A stretch of DNA of 26,711 nucleotides. Source: Candidatus Omnitrophota bacterium. GTDB lineage: Bacteria; Omnitrophota; Gorgyraeia; Aquiviventales; Aquiviventaceae. The notes under the pieces were generated by a model. That model did not search any database. It was not told where the DNA came from and saw nothing but the letters and a program-made list of their open reading frames with translations. Of this stretch, positions 9,753 through 17,164 are shown one piece after another. Each line of letters begins with the position of its first letter. Position 1 is the stretch's first letter. The stretch is taken from assembly GCA_016206565.1 (NCBI GenBank), contig JACQRG010000026.1, positions 1-26,711 on the forward strand, given 5' to 3'. Both the position numbers and the translations under genes were made by a program.

Positions 9753-10139
9753 ATGCGACGCATCTTGTTGATTGACGACAACCAGGATTTCCGGGACGTG
9801 CTCAGCGCACGGCTGCAGCGCGAGGGGTATACGGTCACCGCGGTCGCCTCGGGCCAGGAGGGCCTCAAGACGCTGGTCGGCCAGGCGTTCGATCTGGTGC
9901 TGCTGGACATGCTCATGCCGGAGCAGGATGGGATTGAAACGTATCAGGCGATGCGCGCCGCGGACGCCACGCGCAAGGTCCCGGTGATCCTGATGACCGG
10001 GATGGCCGTCGAAGGCCACTGGGAGCCGCTGCCGTATGAAACCGATGGCGCGGCGTTCGTGATGGGCAAGCCGTACGACCTGTCGTTGCTGGTGGCCCGC
10101 ATCACCCAGCTGCTCACACAGGCCAGCGGAGGGATCTAG
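9753..10139 (+). CDS. single-domain response regulator (CheY-like receiver)
   Basis: The 128-aa product is only a receiver domain. It shows the acidic pair in LLIDDNQDF, the phosphorylation Asp in LVLLDMLMPEQDG, the Thr of ILMTGMA and the Lys of VMGKPYD. There is no output domain and no kinase nearby, so its partner is unknown. The ATG at 9753 has GGGG about 2-6 nt upstream; a TTG at 9726 is also in frame but gives a non-conserved extension. Its TAG stop lies in a CTAG tetranucleotide that also holds the stop of convergent accA. Confidence 0.93.
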   Translation: MRRILLIDDNQDFRDVLSARLQREGYTVTAVASGQEGLKTLVGQAFDLVLLDMLMPEQDGIETYQAMRAADATRKVPVILMTGMAVEGHWEPLPYETDGAAFVMGKPYDLSLLVARITQLLTQASGGI

Positions 10140-11113
10140 CTCGCGGGAGAGAGCGCCGGGGCGGCGGCGGAGAACGCCCCGATGCGGCGGAACCGCTCGT
10201 AGCGCCGCTCCAGCAGCGCCTCCGGCGGCATCGAATCGGCCAGCTTCAAGAAGCGCAGCACCGAGGCGCGCACCAGCTGCGCGACCATCTCCGGATCGCG
10301 ATGCGCCCCGCCCAGCGGCTCCTGGAGCACTTCGTCCACAATCCCCAGCTGCATCAAATCGTGTGACGTCAATTTCAGCGCCTCGGCCGCCTCCGGCGCG
10401 CGGGCGCGGTCCCGCCACAGGATGGCGGCACACCCTTCCGGCGAGATCACCGAGTAGTACGCGTTCTCCAGCATCGCGGTCCAGTCGCCCACCCCGATGC
10501 CCAGCGCTCCGCCCGACCCGCCCTCCCCGATGACGCACAGGTAGACCGGCGTGCGCAGGCGGGCCATCTCGCGGATGTTGTGCGCGATGGAGTGCGCCTG
10601 CCCGCGCTCCTCCGCCCCGATGCCGGGGTAAGCACCCGGGGTGTCAATGAAGATCAGCACCGGCATGCGGAACTTCTCGGCCATGCCCATCAACCGCAGG
10701 GCCTTGCGGTAGCCCTCCGGGTGGGCGGAGCCGAAGTTGCGCATGAGGTTCTCTTTGGTGTCCCGGCCCTTCTGGTGGCCTAAGACCAGGCAGGGTCGTC
10801 CCTCGAACTTGCCCACGCCGCCGATGAGCGCGCGGTCGTCCCCGAAGAGCCGGTCGCCGTGCAGCTGGACGAAGCCGCTCAGGAGGGCCGCGCAGTAGTC
10901 GAGCGTGTAGGGCCGTTCCGGATGGCGCGCGAGCTGGACGCGCTGCCAGGGGGTGAGGGTGCCGTAGATCCTGCGCTTGAGCTGCTCCAGCTGCACCTCG
11001 AGGCTCTTGACGGCCTCCGCGCGTTTCGGGGCCTCGGAGCCCTTGCGGGCCTCCTGGAGCCGGTGCTCCAGCTCGGCGATGGGCTTCTCGAACTCGTAGC
11101 GGTAGCCGTTCAT
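10136..11113 (-). CDS. accA: acetyl-CoA carboxylase carboxyltransferase subunit alpha
   Basis: AccA joins AccD to transfer the carboxyl group from biotin carboxyl-carrier protein to acetyl-CoA, the first step of fatty acid synthesis. The 325-aa protein begins with the family's coiled region (YEFEKPIAELEHRL) and carries LHGDRLFGDDRALIGG, KGRDTKENLMRNFG, FIDTPGAYPGIGAEERGQ and the oxyanion-hole region GEGGSGGALGIGV. SPEGCAAILWRD is also intact. The start MNGYRYEF is chosen over an upstream in-frame ATG (11131) because it matches the family and does not overlap the transpeptidase gene. accD is not in the window. It is the last gene of the operon read from 13170-13198. Confidence 0.97.
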   Translation of the reverse strand: MNGYRYEFEKPIAELEHRLQEARKGSEAPKRAEAVKSLEVQLEQLKRRIYGTLTPWQRVQLARHPERPYTLDYCAALLSGFVQLHGDRLFGDDRALIGGVGKFEGRPCLVLGHQKGRDTKENLMRNFGSAHPEGYRKALRLMGMAEKFRMPVLIFIDTPGAYPGIGAEERGQAHSIAHNIREMARLRTPVYLCVIGEGGSGGALGIGVGDWTAMLENAYYSVISPEGCAAILWRDRARAPEAAEALKLTSHDLMQLGIVDEVLQEPLGGAHRDPEMVAQLVRASVLRFLKLADSMPPEALLERRYERFRRIGAFSAAAPALSPAS

Positions 11114-11120
11114 CCCGACG

Positions 11121-12029
11121 CTAGTCAACAATCGTGACCTCGGCCCCGACCGGCACGATGGCGAAGAGCTCCTCTACGTCCGCGTTGGTCATGCGCACGC
11201 ACCCCGCGGTCACCTGCTGCCCGACGGCGTCAGGCTCGGTGGTGCCGTGGATGCCGTAGCCCTGCTTGCTGATGCCCATCCAGCGCGTGCCCAGGATGTT
11301 TTCCGGGCTGTCCGGCGGCACGACCGCGCCCTGCTTGTACCACACGGGATTGACGATCTTGTTGGTGATGGAGAAGGTGCCGGTGGGGGTGGAGTTGTCC
11401 GTGCCCGTGGCCACCCGGTACGTTTTGATGAACTGGTCCGCCTCGGTGAGCAGCAGCTGGTTCTGGGACTTGTCCACGACGATGCTGAAGCGCGCCTTCG
11501 GCACCTTGAGCTTTTGCTGGGGGCGGATGACGTCGTTCTTGAGGCTGTTGGCGCGCTTGATGAACTCGACGGTCGTGCCGTTGGCGCTGGCGATGCGGCC
11601 CAGCGTGTCGCCCTGGCGGACCTGATGGACCTGGTCGAGGTCGGTGATGGTCGGCGAGAAGAGGAGGCTCACGTTCACGTTGCCGAGCCGCTCCTGGGCC
11701 TGGGCGATGAGGGGGGATTCCGGGAATTTCTCCAGCAGGGTGCTGTAGGCGCGGCGCGCCTCCACGTACTGCTGCTGCGCCTCGTAGACCTGCCCGAGCT
11801 TGAGCAGCCCGTCATCCGCCGCGCCGGCGTCGGGGTAGGTCGCGATGAGCTCTTCGAGGCGCGCCTGCGCCGCCGGCAGGTCGCCGCGCTGCAAGGCGCT
11901 TGCACCCTGCGCGAGCAGCCGCTGCGCCTTGCCGCCGATCCAGCCTTGCTGTCCGGCGACCACCAGCAGCGCGAGCGCGGCGATGGCTGCTGCGCCTGCC
12001 GCGACCCACACGATCACTTGCCGACGCAT
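11121..12029 (-). CDS. L,D-transpeptidase with LysM domain
   Basis: The enzyme cross-links peptidoglycan through 3-3 bonds or attaches envelope proteins. The 302-aa product has an N-terminal membrane anchor (about 5-27) and two TPR-like repeats (35-115). A LysM wall-binding motif follows at about 134-177 (HQVRQGDTLGRIASANGT). The YkuD catalytic domain covers 180-302, with H261 (GIHGTT) and catalytic C277 (TAGCVRM). The ATG at 12029 has GGGAGGG 8 nt upstream; a GTG five codons earlier is less likely because that motif would lie inside the gene. The accA start follows its stop by 7 nt. Confidence 0.94.
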   Translation of the reverse strand: MRRQVIVWVAAGAAAIAALALLVVAGQQGWIGGKAQRLLAQGASALQRGDLPAAQARLEELIATYPDAGAADDGLLKLGQVYEAQQQYVEARRAYSTLLEKFPESPLIAQAQERLGNVNVSLLFSPTITDLDQVHQVRQGDTLGRIASANGTTVEFIKRANSLKNDVIRPQQKLKVPKARFSIVVDKSQNQLLLTEADQFIKTYRVATGTDNSTPTGTFSITNKIVNPVWYKQGAVVPPDSPENILGTRWMGISKQGYGIHGTTEPDAVGQQVTAGCVRMTNADVEELFAIVPVGAEVTIVD

Positions 12030-12060
12030 CCCCGACCCTCCCACGTTGTCCTGTGGCGTC

Positions 12061-12507
12061 CTAGCGCAGCGCGAAGGCGGTCGCCAATCCGACGCCCATG
12101 CCCGCGATGACCTCCACCGGCGTGTGCCCCAGCAACTCCTTCACCCGCTGCTCCCGCATGCGGCGCTTGAAATACATGTCCTCGAGCATTTTGTTCAGGA
12201 CTTGCGCCTGCCGCCCGCTCCAGCGGCGCACGCCCTGGGCGTCAAAGAGCGTGATGACCGTGAAGGCCACGGCGGCGGCGAAGAGGGGGGAGTCAAATCC
12301 ATTCTGGAAGCCGATGGAGGCGCTCAGGGCGGTTACCCCGGCGGCATGGGTGCTGGGCATGCCGCCGGTGGTGATGAGCCACCGGAAATCGAAGCGGTGT
12401 TGGCGAATCACGCCGAGCGTGATCTTGATGCCCTGCGACAAGAGGCAGGCCGCGAGCCATGCCAGGAAGGTGCGGTTCGCGGCCCACGCCTGCCACACCG
12501 ACCCCAT
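12061..12507 (-). CDS. divergent PAP2 family protein (DUF212/YuiD-like)
   Basis: This 148-aa membrane protein has about four helices. It carries the phosphatase-like blocks TTGGMPSTHAAGVTALS, LFDAQGVRRWSGRQAQVLN and LGHTPVEVIAGMGVG, which define the DUF212 branch of the acid phosphatase/PAP2 superfamily. The substrate is unknown; lipid phosphates are a reasonable guess from the superfamily. It lies 9 nt after the coiled-coil gene and 31 nt before the transpeptidase, in an envelope-themed operon. Confidence 0.92.
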   Translation of the reverse strand: MGSVWQAWAANRTFLAWLAACLLSQGIKITLGVIRQHRFDFRWLITTGGMPSTHAAGVTALSASIGFQNGFDSPLFAAAVAFTVITLFDAQGVRRWSGRQAQVLNKMLEDMYFKRRMREQRVKELLGHTPVEVIAGMGVGLATAFALR

Positions 12508-12516
12508 GGAGTCCGA

Positions 12517-13122
12517 TTATTCCGACTGGACGTCGAGAACTCTCACGTGCAGGCGGGTGCGCGTGCCCAAGGTGGAGACGCCCTGATGGATGACGTAGCC
12601 TTGGTTGTCGGAGGCCAGGACGGTCCGGTCCGAGTCGCGCGCGGTCTGGATACGCGCCTTCCACTTAGCCCAGCGCTCGTTCCAGAGCTTGCGGCGGACA
12701 TCGCGGATCGCCAGCTGCAGCTCCTTGATGGACGAGAGCCGCGCCTCAAGCTGGCGCTTCTCTTCCTCGACGCTCGCCAGGCGGGCCTCCATCGAGGTGG
12801 CGCGCTCCTGCAGCGTGACGTGCGTCTGCTGCAGGTCGCCCAGCTCAGCCAGCGTCTTGTCCAGCTGGCCGCGCGCGAGCGTCAGCTCCTGCTCCAGGCC
12901 CTCGATGTCCGCGGCCTGATCAACCACGGTGCGCTTGGCCTGGCCGAGCTCGTTGCTCAGACGGCCCTGCTCCCCCTGCAGCTCGGCGATGGTTCTGCGC
13001 GCCTCGTCATAGGTGGCGGCCAGCTTGTGCTTGTCCTGCTGCAGCGAGGCCGTGCGCCAGGCGCTTAGGCCCAGCAGCGCCAGGACCACCAGAAGGACAA
13101 TTCTCCCTCGGCGTTGTGCCAT
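12517..13122 (-). CDS. membrane-anchored coiled-coil protein
   Basis: The 201-aa product starts MAQRRGRIVLLVVLALLGLSAW, one N-terminal transmembrane anchor. An almost unbroken coiled coil follows (about 25-140) with leucine/alanine heptads such as DLQQTHVTLQERATSMEARL. A small C-terminal domain ends TRTRLHVRVLDVQSE. No enzyme motif is seen. AAAGGAG lies 9 nt before the ATG. It is the first gene after the strong promoter at 13170-13198. A scaffold role for envelope enzymes encoded downstream is inference. Confidence 0.82.
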   Translation of the reverse strand: MAQRRGRIVLLVVLALLGLSAWRTASLQQDKHKLAATYDEARRTIAELQGEQGRLSNELGQAKRTVVDQAADIEGLEQELTLARGQLDKTLAELGDLQQTHVTLQERATSMEARLASVEEEKRQLEARLSSIKELQLAIRDVRRKLWNERWAKWKARIQTARDSDRTVLASDNQGYVIHQGVSTLGTRTRLHVRVLDVQSE

Positions 13123-13169
13123 GCTGGAATACTCCTTTCCCCCTCGGCGGGTCAAGTGAAAGTGTTACC

Positions 13170-13198
13170 ATAATAGCCAATTTCCCTGAGCCTGGCAA
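13170..13198 (-). promoter_or_regulatory. strong sigma70-type promoter for the coiled-coil-accA operon
   Basis: TTGCCA (13193-13198) and TATTAT (13170-13175) on the minus strand are separated by exactly 17 nt, in an AT-richer patch. The predicted start near 13163 gives a leader of about 40 nt that contains a good ribosome binding site. Confidence 0.75.
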
Positions 13199-13227
13199 GC
13201 CTCTTTTTTCCACCGGCCACAGGCCCC

Positions 13228-13256
13228 TTGACGGGCCGGGCGCATCATGCTAGTCT
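13228..13256 (+). promoter_or_regulatory. possible promoter for comM
   Basis: TTGACG (13228-13233) and TAGTCT (13251-13256) are 17 nt apart. The -35 box is near consensus; the -10 box keeps only the T, A and final T. The predicted start is near 13263, about 46 nt before the comM ATG. It stands back-to-back with the promoter at 13170-13198. Confidence 0.45.
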
Positions 13257-13308
13257 GGCCGAGCTTGCCTTCCGTACCTCCCGCGCACCACCCAAGACCC
13301 GTACCCCC

Positions 13309-14826
13309 ATGCTGGCCAGAACCCTGTCCTATACGACCATCGGCCTGGAGGCGCTCCCGGTCGAGGTGGAGGTGGATGCCGGCCGCGGCTTGCCTGCGCT
13401 GGCCATCGTCGGCCTGCCGGACCAGGCGGTCAAGGAAGCGAAGGAGCGGGTCCGCACCGCCCTGCTTAACAGCCAGTTCGAGCTGCCCTCGGTGCGTTTC
13501 ACCGTCAATCTCGCGCCGGCCGACGTGCGCAAGGCCGGCGGGGTCTTCGACTTGGCCATCGCGCTGGGCATGCTGGCCGCCTCCCGGCAGCTCGACCCGC
13601 ACGCGCTGGCCTCGGTCGCGGCCCTGGGCGAGCTGGCCTTAGACGGCAGCGTGCGCCCGGTGCCCGGCGTGCTGCTGATGGCGCGGGCGGCGCGGCGGCG
13701 CAAAGTGCCCCTGCTGGTACCCTGCGCCAACAGCGCCGAGGCTGCGCTGGTGGAGGGAGCGGTGATCCTTCCGGTCGCCTCCCTGCGCCAAGCCCTCGAG
13801 CACCTCAGCGGCGAGCGCCCCCTCGCGGCGGCGGCCCCTCCGCGCCGACGAGCACCGCGGCCCGGCGGCGCCGAGGACGCGGACTTTGCCGACGTGCGCG
13901 GCCAGGCCCATGCCAAGCGCGCCCTGGAGGTGGCGGCCGCCGGCGGGCACCATGCCCTGCTCATCGGCCCGCCGGGCTCCGGCAAGACGATGCTCGCCCA
14001 GCGCTTCCCCGGCATCCAAGCCGAGTTGACGCGCGAGGAGGCGCTCGAGGTCACCATGATTCACAGCGTCGCCGGATTGCTCGATGGCCAGCCGCCGGTG
14101 GCGCGCCGGCCGTTTCGCTCACCCCATCACACCAGCTCGGCCATCGCGCTCATCGGGGGCGGCTCCGAGCCTAAGCCCGGCGAGATCTCGCTCGCGCACC
14201 ACGGCGTGCTGTTCCTCGACGAGCTGCCGGAGTTCCACCGCGACGTGCTGGAGAGCTTGCGCCAGCCGCTGGAGGAGGGCGCGGTGCGCATTGCGCGCGC
14301 CCGGCGGTCGGTGAGCTTCCCGGCGCGCTTTACACTGCTCGCCGCCATGAACCCCTGCCCGTGCGGGTTCCTCACCGACCCGTCCGGGCGCTGCCGGTGT
14401 CCCAGCACCGCGGTGGCGCGCTACCTGGGCAAGCTCTCCGGGCCGCTGCTGGACCGCGTTGACCTACACGTGGACGTCCCAGCGGTGCCGTTTGATGCGC
14501 TGACTCATCCTCCCAGTGGAGAGACGTCAGCTCAGATTCGCACGAGGGTACTCAAGGCGCAACGGTGGCGGAAAAAACGGGGTCAGAAGCCTACGAACGC
14601 CCAACTGACCTCGAAGGAATTGAAGGCGCACTGTGCACTGACGCCTGAAGCGGTGGGATTGCTCAAGTCGGCGATGCGGGAGTTGACGTTATCTATGCGG
14701 TCGTACACGAAGCTGCTGAAGATTAGCCGGACGATTGCCGACTTGGCCGCGTCAGACCACATCCTGCCCGAGCATATTGCCGAAGCCATCCAGTACCGCA
14801 GCCTGGACCGCCAGCTGTGGATGTAA
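13309..14826 (+). CDS. comM: ComM/YifB-family AAA+ ATPase (Mg-chelatase-like)
   Basis: ComM is a hexameric AAA+ helicase that promotes branch migration during natural transformation. The 505-aa protein begins with the S5-like fold (LARTLSYTTIGLEALPVEVE, then VNLAPADVRKAGGVFDLAIA). Walker A is GPPGSGKT at 220-227 and Walker B is GVLFLDE at 299-305. MNPCPCGF and the later RCRCPS cysteines form the family's zinc-like insert, and the C-terminal Mg-chelatase domain is complete. The start MLARTLSY is the conserved N-terminus; no clear ribosome binding site precedes it, and the frame is open upstream. From about 14455 onward codon use becomes clearly less GC-rich than in the first two thirds. A comEA-like gene elsewhere in the window adds to a possible DNA-uptake theme. 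Confidence 0.95.
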   Translation: MLARTLSYTTIGLEALPVEVEVDAGRGLPALAIVGLPDQAVKEAKERVRTALLNSQFELPSVRFTVNLAPADVRKAGGVFDLAIALGMLAASRQLDPHALASVAALGELALDGSVRPVPGVLLMARAARRRKVPLLVPCANSAEAALVEGAVILPVASLRQALEHLSGERPLAAAAPPRRRAPRPGGAEDADFADVRGQAHAKRALEVAAAGGHHALLIGPPGSGKTMLAQRFPGIQAELTREEALEVTMIHSVAGLLDGQPPVARRPFRSPHHTSSAIALIGGGSEPKPGEISLAHHGVLFLDELPEFHRDVLESLRQPLEEGAVRIARARRSVSFPARFTLLAAMNPCPCGFLTDPSGRCRCPSTAVARYLGKLSGPLLDRVDLHVDVPAVPFDALTHPPSGETSAQIRTRVLKAQRWRKKRGQKPTNAQLTSKELKAHCALTPEAVGLLKSAMRELTLSMRSYTKLLKISRTIADLAASDHILPEHIAEAIQYRSLDRQLWM

Positions 14827-14839
14827 TGCAAACGACCGT

Positions 14840-14861
14840 GCCAACTACCTCGGTAGCTGGC
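14840..14861. terminator. hairpin between convergent comM and radical SAM gene
   Basis: GCCAACTACC and GGTAGCTGGC form a stem with one A-C mismatch around a tight loop. On the plus strand it is followed by GCCTTTCCCTTT, which is only partly T-rich. The position, 13 nt after the comM stop, suits a terminator. Confidence 0.5.
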
Positions 14862-14876
14862 GCCTTTCCCTTTCCG

Positions 14877-14897
14877 GAGTTGGAGTGAGGAGTTAGG
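14877..14897 (-). repeat. short degenerate heptamer-like repeat at the radical SAM stop
   Basis: The plus strand reads GAGTTGG, AGTGAGG, AGTTAGG, three imperfect units of about seven bases. The stop codon TAA of the radical SAM gene falls inside the last unit. It resembles the arrays in and after leuS but is shorter and may be chance. Confidence 0.4.
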
Positions 14898-16344
14898 GCC
14901 GCCGGGGCTGGCGGTAACGTGCCTTATCGAGCCGGGAGGAGGTCTCCACCAGGCGGGCGTGAATCTCCTCCAGCAAGCCGGGTCGCAGCACCCCCTGCTG
15001 CTCAGCCAGCACGGTCCAGGCCGGGCACAGCGGATCTTCTCGGAACGTCGAGTACCGGTGGAGGTCCTGGCTGATCGAGATGAGCCCGGTGGCGTAGTCC
15101 ATCGCGGAGTACGCACTGCGGGTGGCACAGCCGCCCCGGCAGAGGTCGTGCTTGTTCAGGTCGCACACGTCGGGGTTGCAGACGTATTCCCCCACGCCGG
15201 CCTGAAACTCCTCCCGGTACGTCGCCAGCTTCTCCGAGTCGGCGATGTCGGCCAGCTCCTCCTCGTTGATGTTGCCGAAGATGTACCGATCGGTCCGCAT
15301 GGGGTCGTTCGGATCACCGGCGGGCGACTCGGAGCAGGCGGTCACTAAGCCGCTGCTGCGGACGTGCAGCCCGGACAGATTCCGATTGCACGTCTTGTTC
15401 TTCGGAAACGCCGACCAGGGGGTCCAGGGATCGTTGAATTCGTCCCGGTCGATCCGGGCGATCAGGTCGTAGAGAACCTTCACGTGAGGTGAATGGATCC
15501 CCGCCTCCTGATCCTCCCCGACGGCGTTGCCGCAGTAGTGGACCGGCACGATGGAGTGCTCCATGCCGTGCTCCTTCACCCAGAAGTGCAAGTCGATCAT
15601 CCCCTCGAAGGTGGTGTGATCGAGGACGGAGTTGACGACAATCGGCAGATCGTTCCGGACCCCGTATCCGGCGTCCCACAAGTTCCGGTAGCCGGCCATC
15701 ATCTGACGGAACGCCCCCCGCGTCTGCAGCTTGTAGTCCTGGAGCTCCTCGTCCAACGTGTCGCCCTTCGCGCAGAGGCCGATACGCCGCGACGCGAGCT
15801 TCGCGGCGATCGCCGGCGTGATGAGTGCGACGTCATCGAAGGTCAGGATCTTGACCTCCTTCCCCGCCTCCCGGTAGGTCGTGAGGATGCAGTCGACGAC
15901 GTCGAAGAAGCCCTTCTGCGCCTGCCGATCCTGGTACATGAGCGGCTCCCCACCCGTCAGGATGAAGAGCTTCGTCCCGATCTTCGCCGCCTGCCGGATT
16001 GTGGCCTCGAGCCGCGTAAAGCTGAGGGACTCGGTCGCCAGCGGGCCGCTGGCGGCGAAGCACCACGTGCACTTGAAGTTGCACCGCTTCGTCAGCATGA
16101 AATCCAGCGATGTAATCTTCACGCCCTGCTGGATCCACTCGCGGATCTTCGTTGGGGCTACACCTCCCATTCCCGGATCCAGCTCCACCCGCTCGGACCG
16201 GATCCGGCGGATGTCGTTGAGCTGCTCGGGCATCAGGGCATATACCCTCTGGCCCGGCTGGGGCTTTTTGAGGGGCGCGGTGAAGATTGGCTCCCGCTTG
16301 AACAGCACGAGGTTCTGGTACTTCGCCGGAAGGGGAATCGCCAT
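14893..16344 (-). CDS. orphan radical SAM enzyme with SPASM-type C-terminal domain
   Basis: The 483-aa protein holds the radical SAM cluster motif as CNFKCTWC at about residues 88-95, in a KRCNFKCTWCF context, and the SAM-binding LTGGEPL near 129-135. The C-terminal 170 residues carry auxiliary-cluster cysteines: TCNRNLSG, VTACSES, then VCNPDVCDLNKHDLCRGGC and a last Cys in DPLCPAW. This is the layout of SPASM proteins, which modify peptides, sulfatases or small molecules. An N-terminal extension of about 80 residues precedes the cluster and is not of a type I recognise. No precursor peptide or sulfatase lies next to it. It follows cysH by 95 nt but has its own likely promoter, with the -10 box 6 nt before the ATG. 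The substrate is unknown. Confidence 0.9.
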   Translation of the reverse strand: MAIPLPAKYQNLVLFKREPIFTAPLKKPQPGQRVYALMPEQLNDIRRIRSERVELDPGMGGVAPTKIREWIQQGVKITSLDFMLTKRCNFKCTWCFAASGPLATESLSFTRLEATIRQAAKIGTKLFILTGGEPLMYQDRQAQKGFFDVVDCILTTYREAGKEVKILTFDDVALITPAIAAKLASRRIGLCAKGDTLDEELQDYKLQTRGAFRQMMAGYRNLWDAGYGVRNDLPIVVNSVLDHTTFEGMIDLHFWVKEHGMEHSIVPVHYCGNAVGEDQEAGIHSPHVKVLYDLIARIDRDEFNDPWTPWSAFPKNKTCNRNLSGLHVRSSGLVTACSESPAGDPNDPMRTDRYIFGNINEEELADIADSEKLATYREEFQAGVGEYVCNPDVCDLNKHDLCRGGCATRSAYSAMDYATGLISISQDLHRYSTFREDPLCPAWTVLAEQQGVLRPGLLEEIHARLVETSSRLDKARYRQPRRP

Positions 16345-16350
16345 GCGCGG

Positions 16351-16379
16351 AGATTACCGAGGGGCTCCGCCTCTGTCTA
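16351..16379 (-). promoter_or_regulatory. likely leaderless promoter of the radical SAM gene
   Basis: TAGACA (16374-16379) and TAATCT (16351-16356) on the minus strand are separated by 17 nt. Only 6 nt separate the -10 box from the ATG, so transcription would begin at or next to the A of the start codon. No ribosome binding site is visible. Next to it, an imperfect palindrome ATGACATATATCAT (16379-16392) overlaps the edge of the -35 box and could be an operator. Confidence 0.55.
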
Positions 16380-16439
16380 TGACATATATCATGCAGGCTC
16401 GCGCCAGCGATCACTCAGCGGAGAGGAACGCGGACCGAT

Positions 16440-17156
16440 CTATTTTTCCGGCTTGCCGATGTCGTGGATGCCGCACTCGGTCTTATCGGTGCCGGCCCAG
16501 CGGCCGGAGCGCGGGTCCTTGGGGTCCACGGGCTTTTGCGTGTGCAGGGCGCAGCCGATGGAAGTATAGCCTTTCGCCCAGAGCGGGTGGTACGGCACGT
16601 CGTGGGCCTTCATGTACTCGACGATCTGCTTCGACGTCCAGGCCGCGATCGGCGCGACCTTGACCAGGCCGGTGGCGAGCACCTCGACGATGGGCGTGTC
16701 GCGCCGCGTCGTGGCCTCCTCCCGCATCAGGCCGGCGATCCAGCACGTTAAGCCCGCCAGGGCGCGCTGCGTCGCCTCCCGCTTATACTCGCCGCAGCAG
16801 TACCGGTCGTCAATGGGCTGCGTGGCGTGCTGGCGCTTCAGGCGGGCGATCTCCTCGTCGGAGAGGCGCGTCCTAAAGACGCTCAGGTTGAGGCGCCAGC
16901 GCGTGCGCAAGTCCTCGATGAAGGCCAGCGTCTCCGGGAACAGGAACCCGGTGTCCACCATGCGGATGCTCAACTGCGGATCCGCCGGCAGCGCCATGTG
17001 GATGAGTGCCGCGCTGTCCGCGCCGAAGGAGGAGGTCAGGGCGACGTTGGGGCGAAACGTCTCTATCGCCCACCGGATGATCTCGGTGGGATGCGCGCGC
17101 TCGAACTTGGCGTTGAGCGCCTTGACGTCTGCTGGCGTGAGCGTCGTCGCGGTCAT
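16440..17156 (-). CDS. cysH: adenylylsulfate/phosphoadenylylsulfate reductase with altered cluster motif
   Basis: CysH reduces APS or PAPS to sulfite with thioredoxin. The 238-aa protein has the PP-loop SSFGADS (42-48), the YCCGEYK cysteine pair C120/C121, and the C-terminal catalytic Cys in KTECGIH (C228). The cluster-binding CxPC motif, usual in APS reductases with a CC...CxxC set, here reads SIGCALHT, so C202 is present but residue 205 is His. The rest of the segment (DPRSGRWAGTDKTECGIH) is canonical. Read one base out of phase, the same DNA gives APCT, which suggests two compensating small indels. Whether the cluster forms, with His as a ligand, or is lost is open. The gene starts 8 nt after the cysC stop. 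Confidence 0.92.
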   Translation of the reverse strand: MTATTLTPADVKALNAKFERAHPTEIIRWAIETFRPNVALTSSFGADSAALIHMALPADPQLSIRMVDTGFLFPETLAFIEDLRTRWRLNLSVFRTRLSDEEIARLKRQHATQPIDDRYCCGEYKREATQRALAGLTCWIAGLMREEATTRRDTPIVEVLATGLVKVAPIAAWTSKQIVEYMKAHDVPYHPLWAKGYTSIGCALHTQKPVDPKDPRSGRWAGTDKTECGIHDIGKPEK

Positions 17157-17164
17157 GCGCTGTC

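Noticed and set aside
16354..16392. A 12-codon frame (MIYVIDRGGAPR) just before the radical SAM gene, as a possible precursor peptide
   Set aside because: It lies upstream of the predicted transcription start, has no ribosome binding site and no leader-like sequence.
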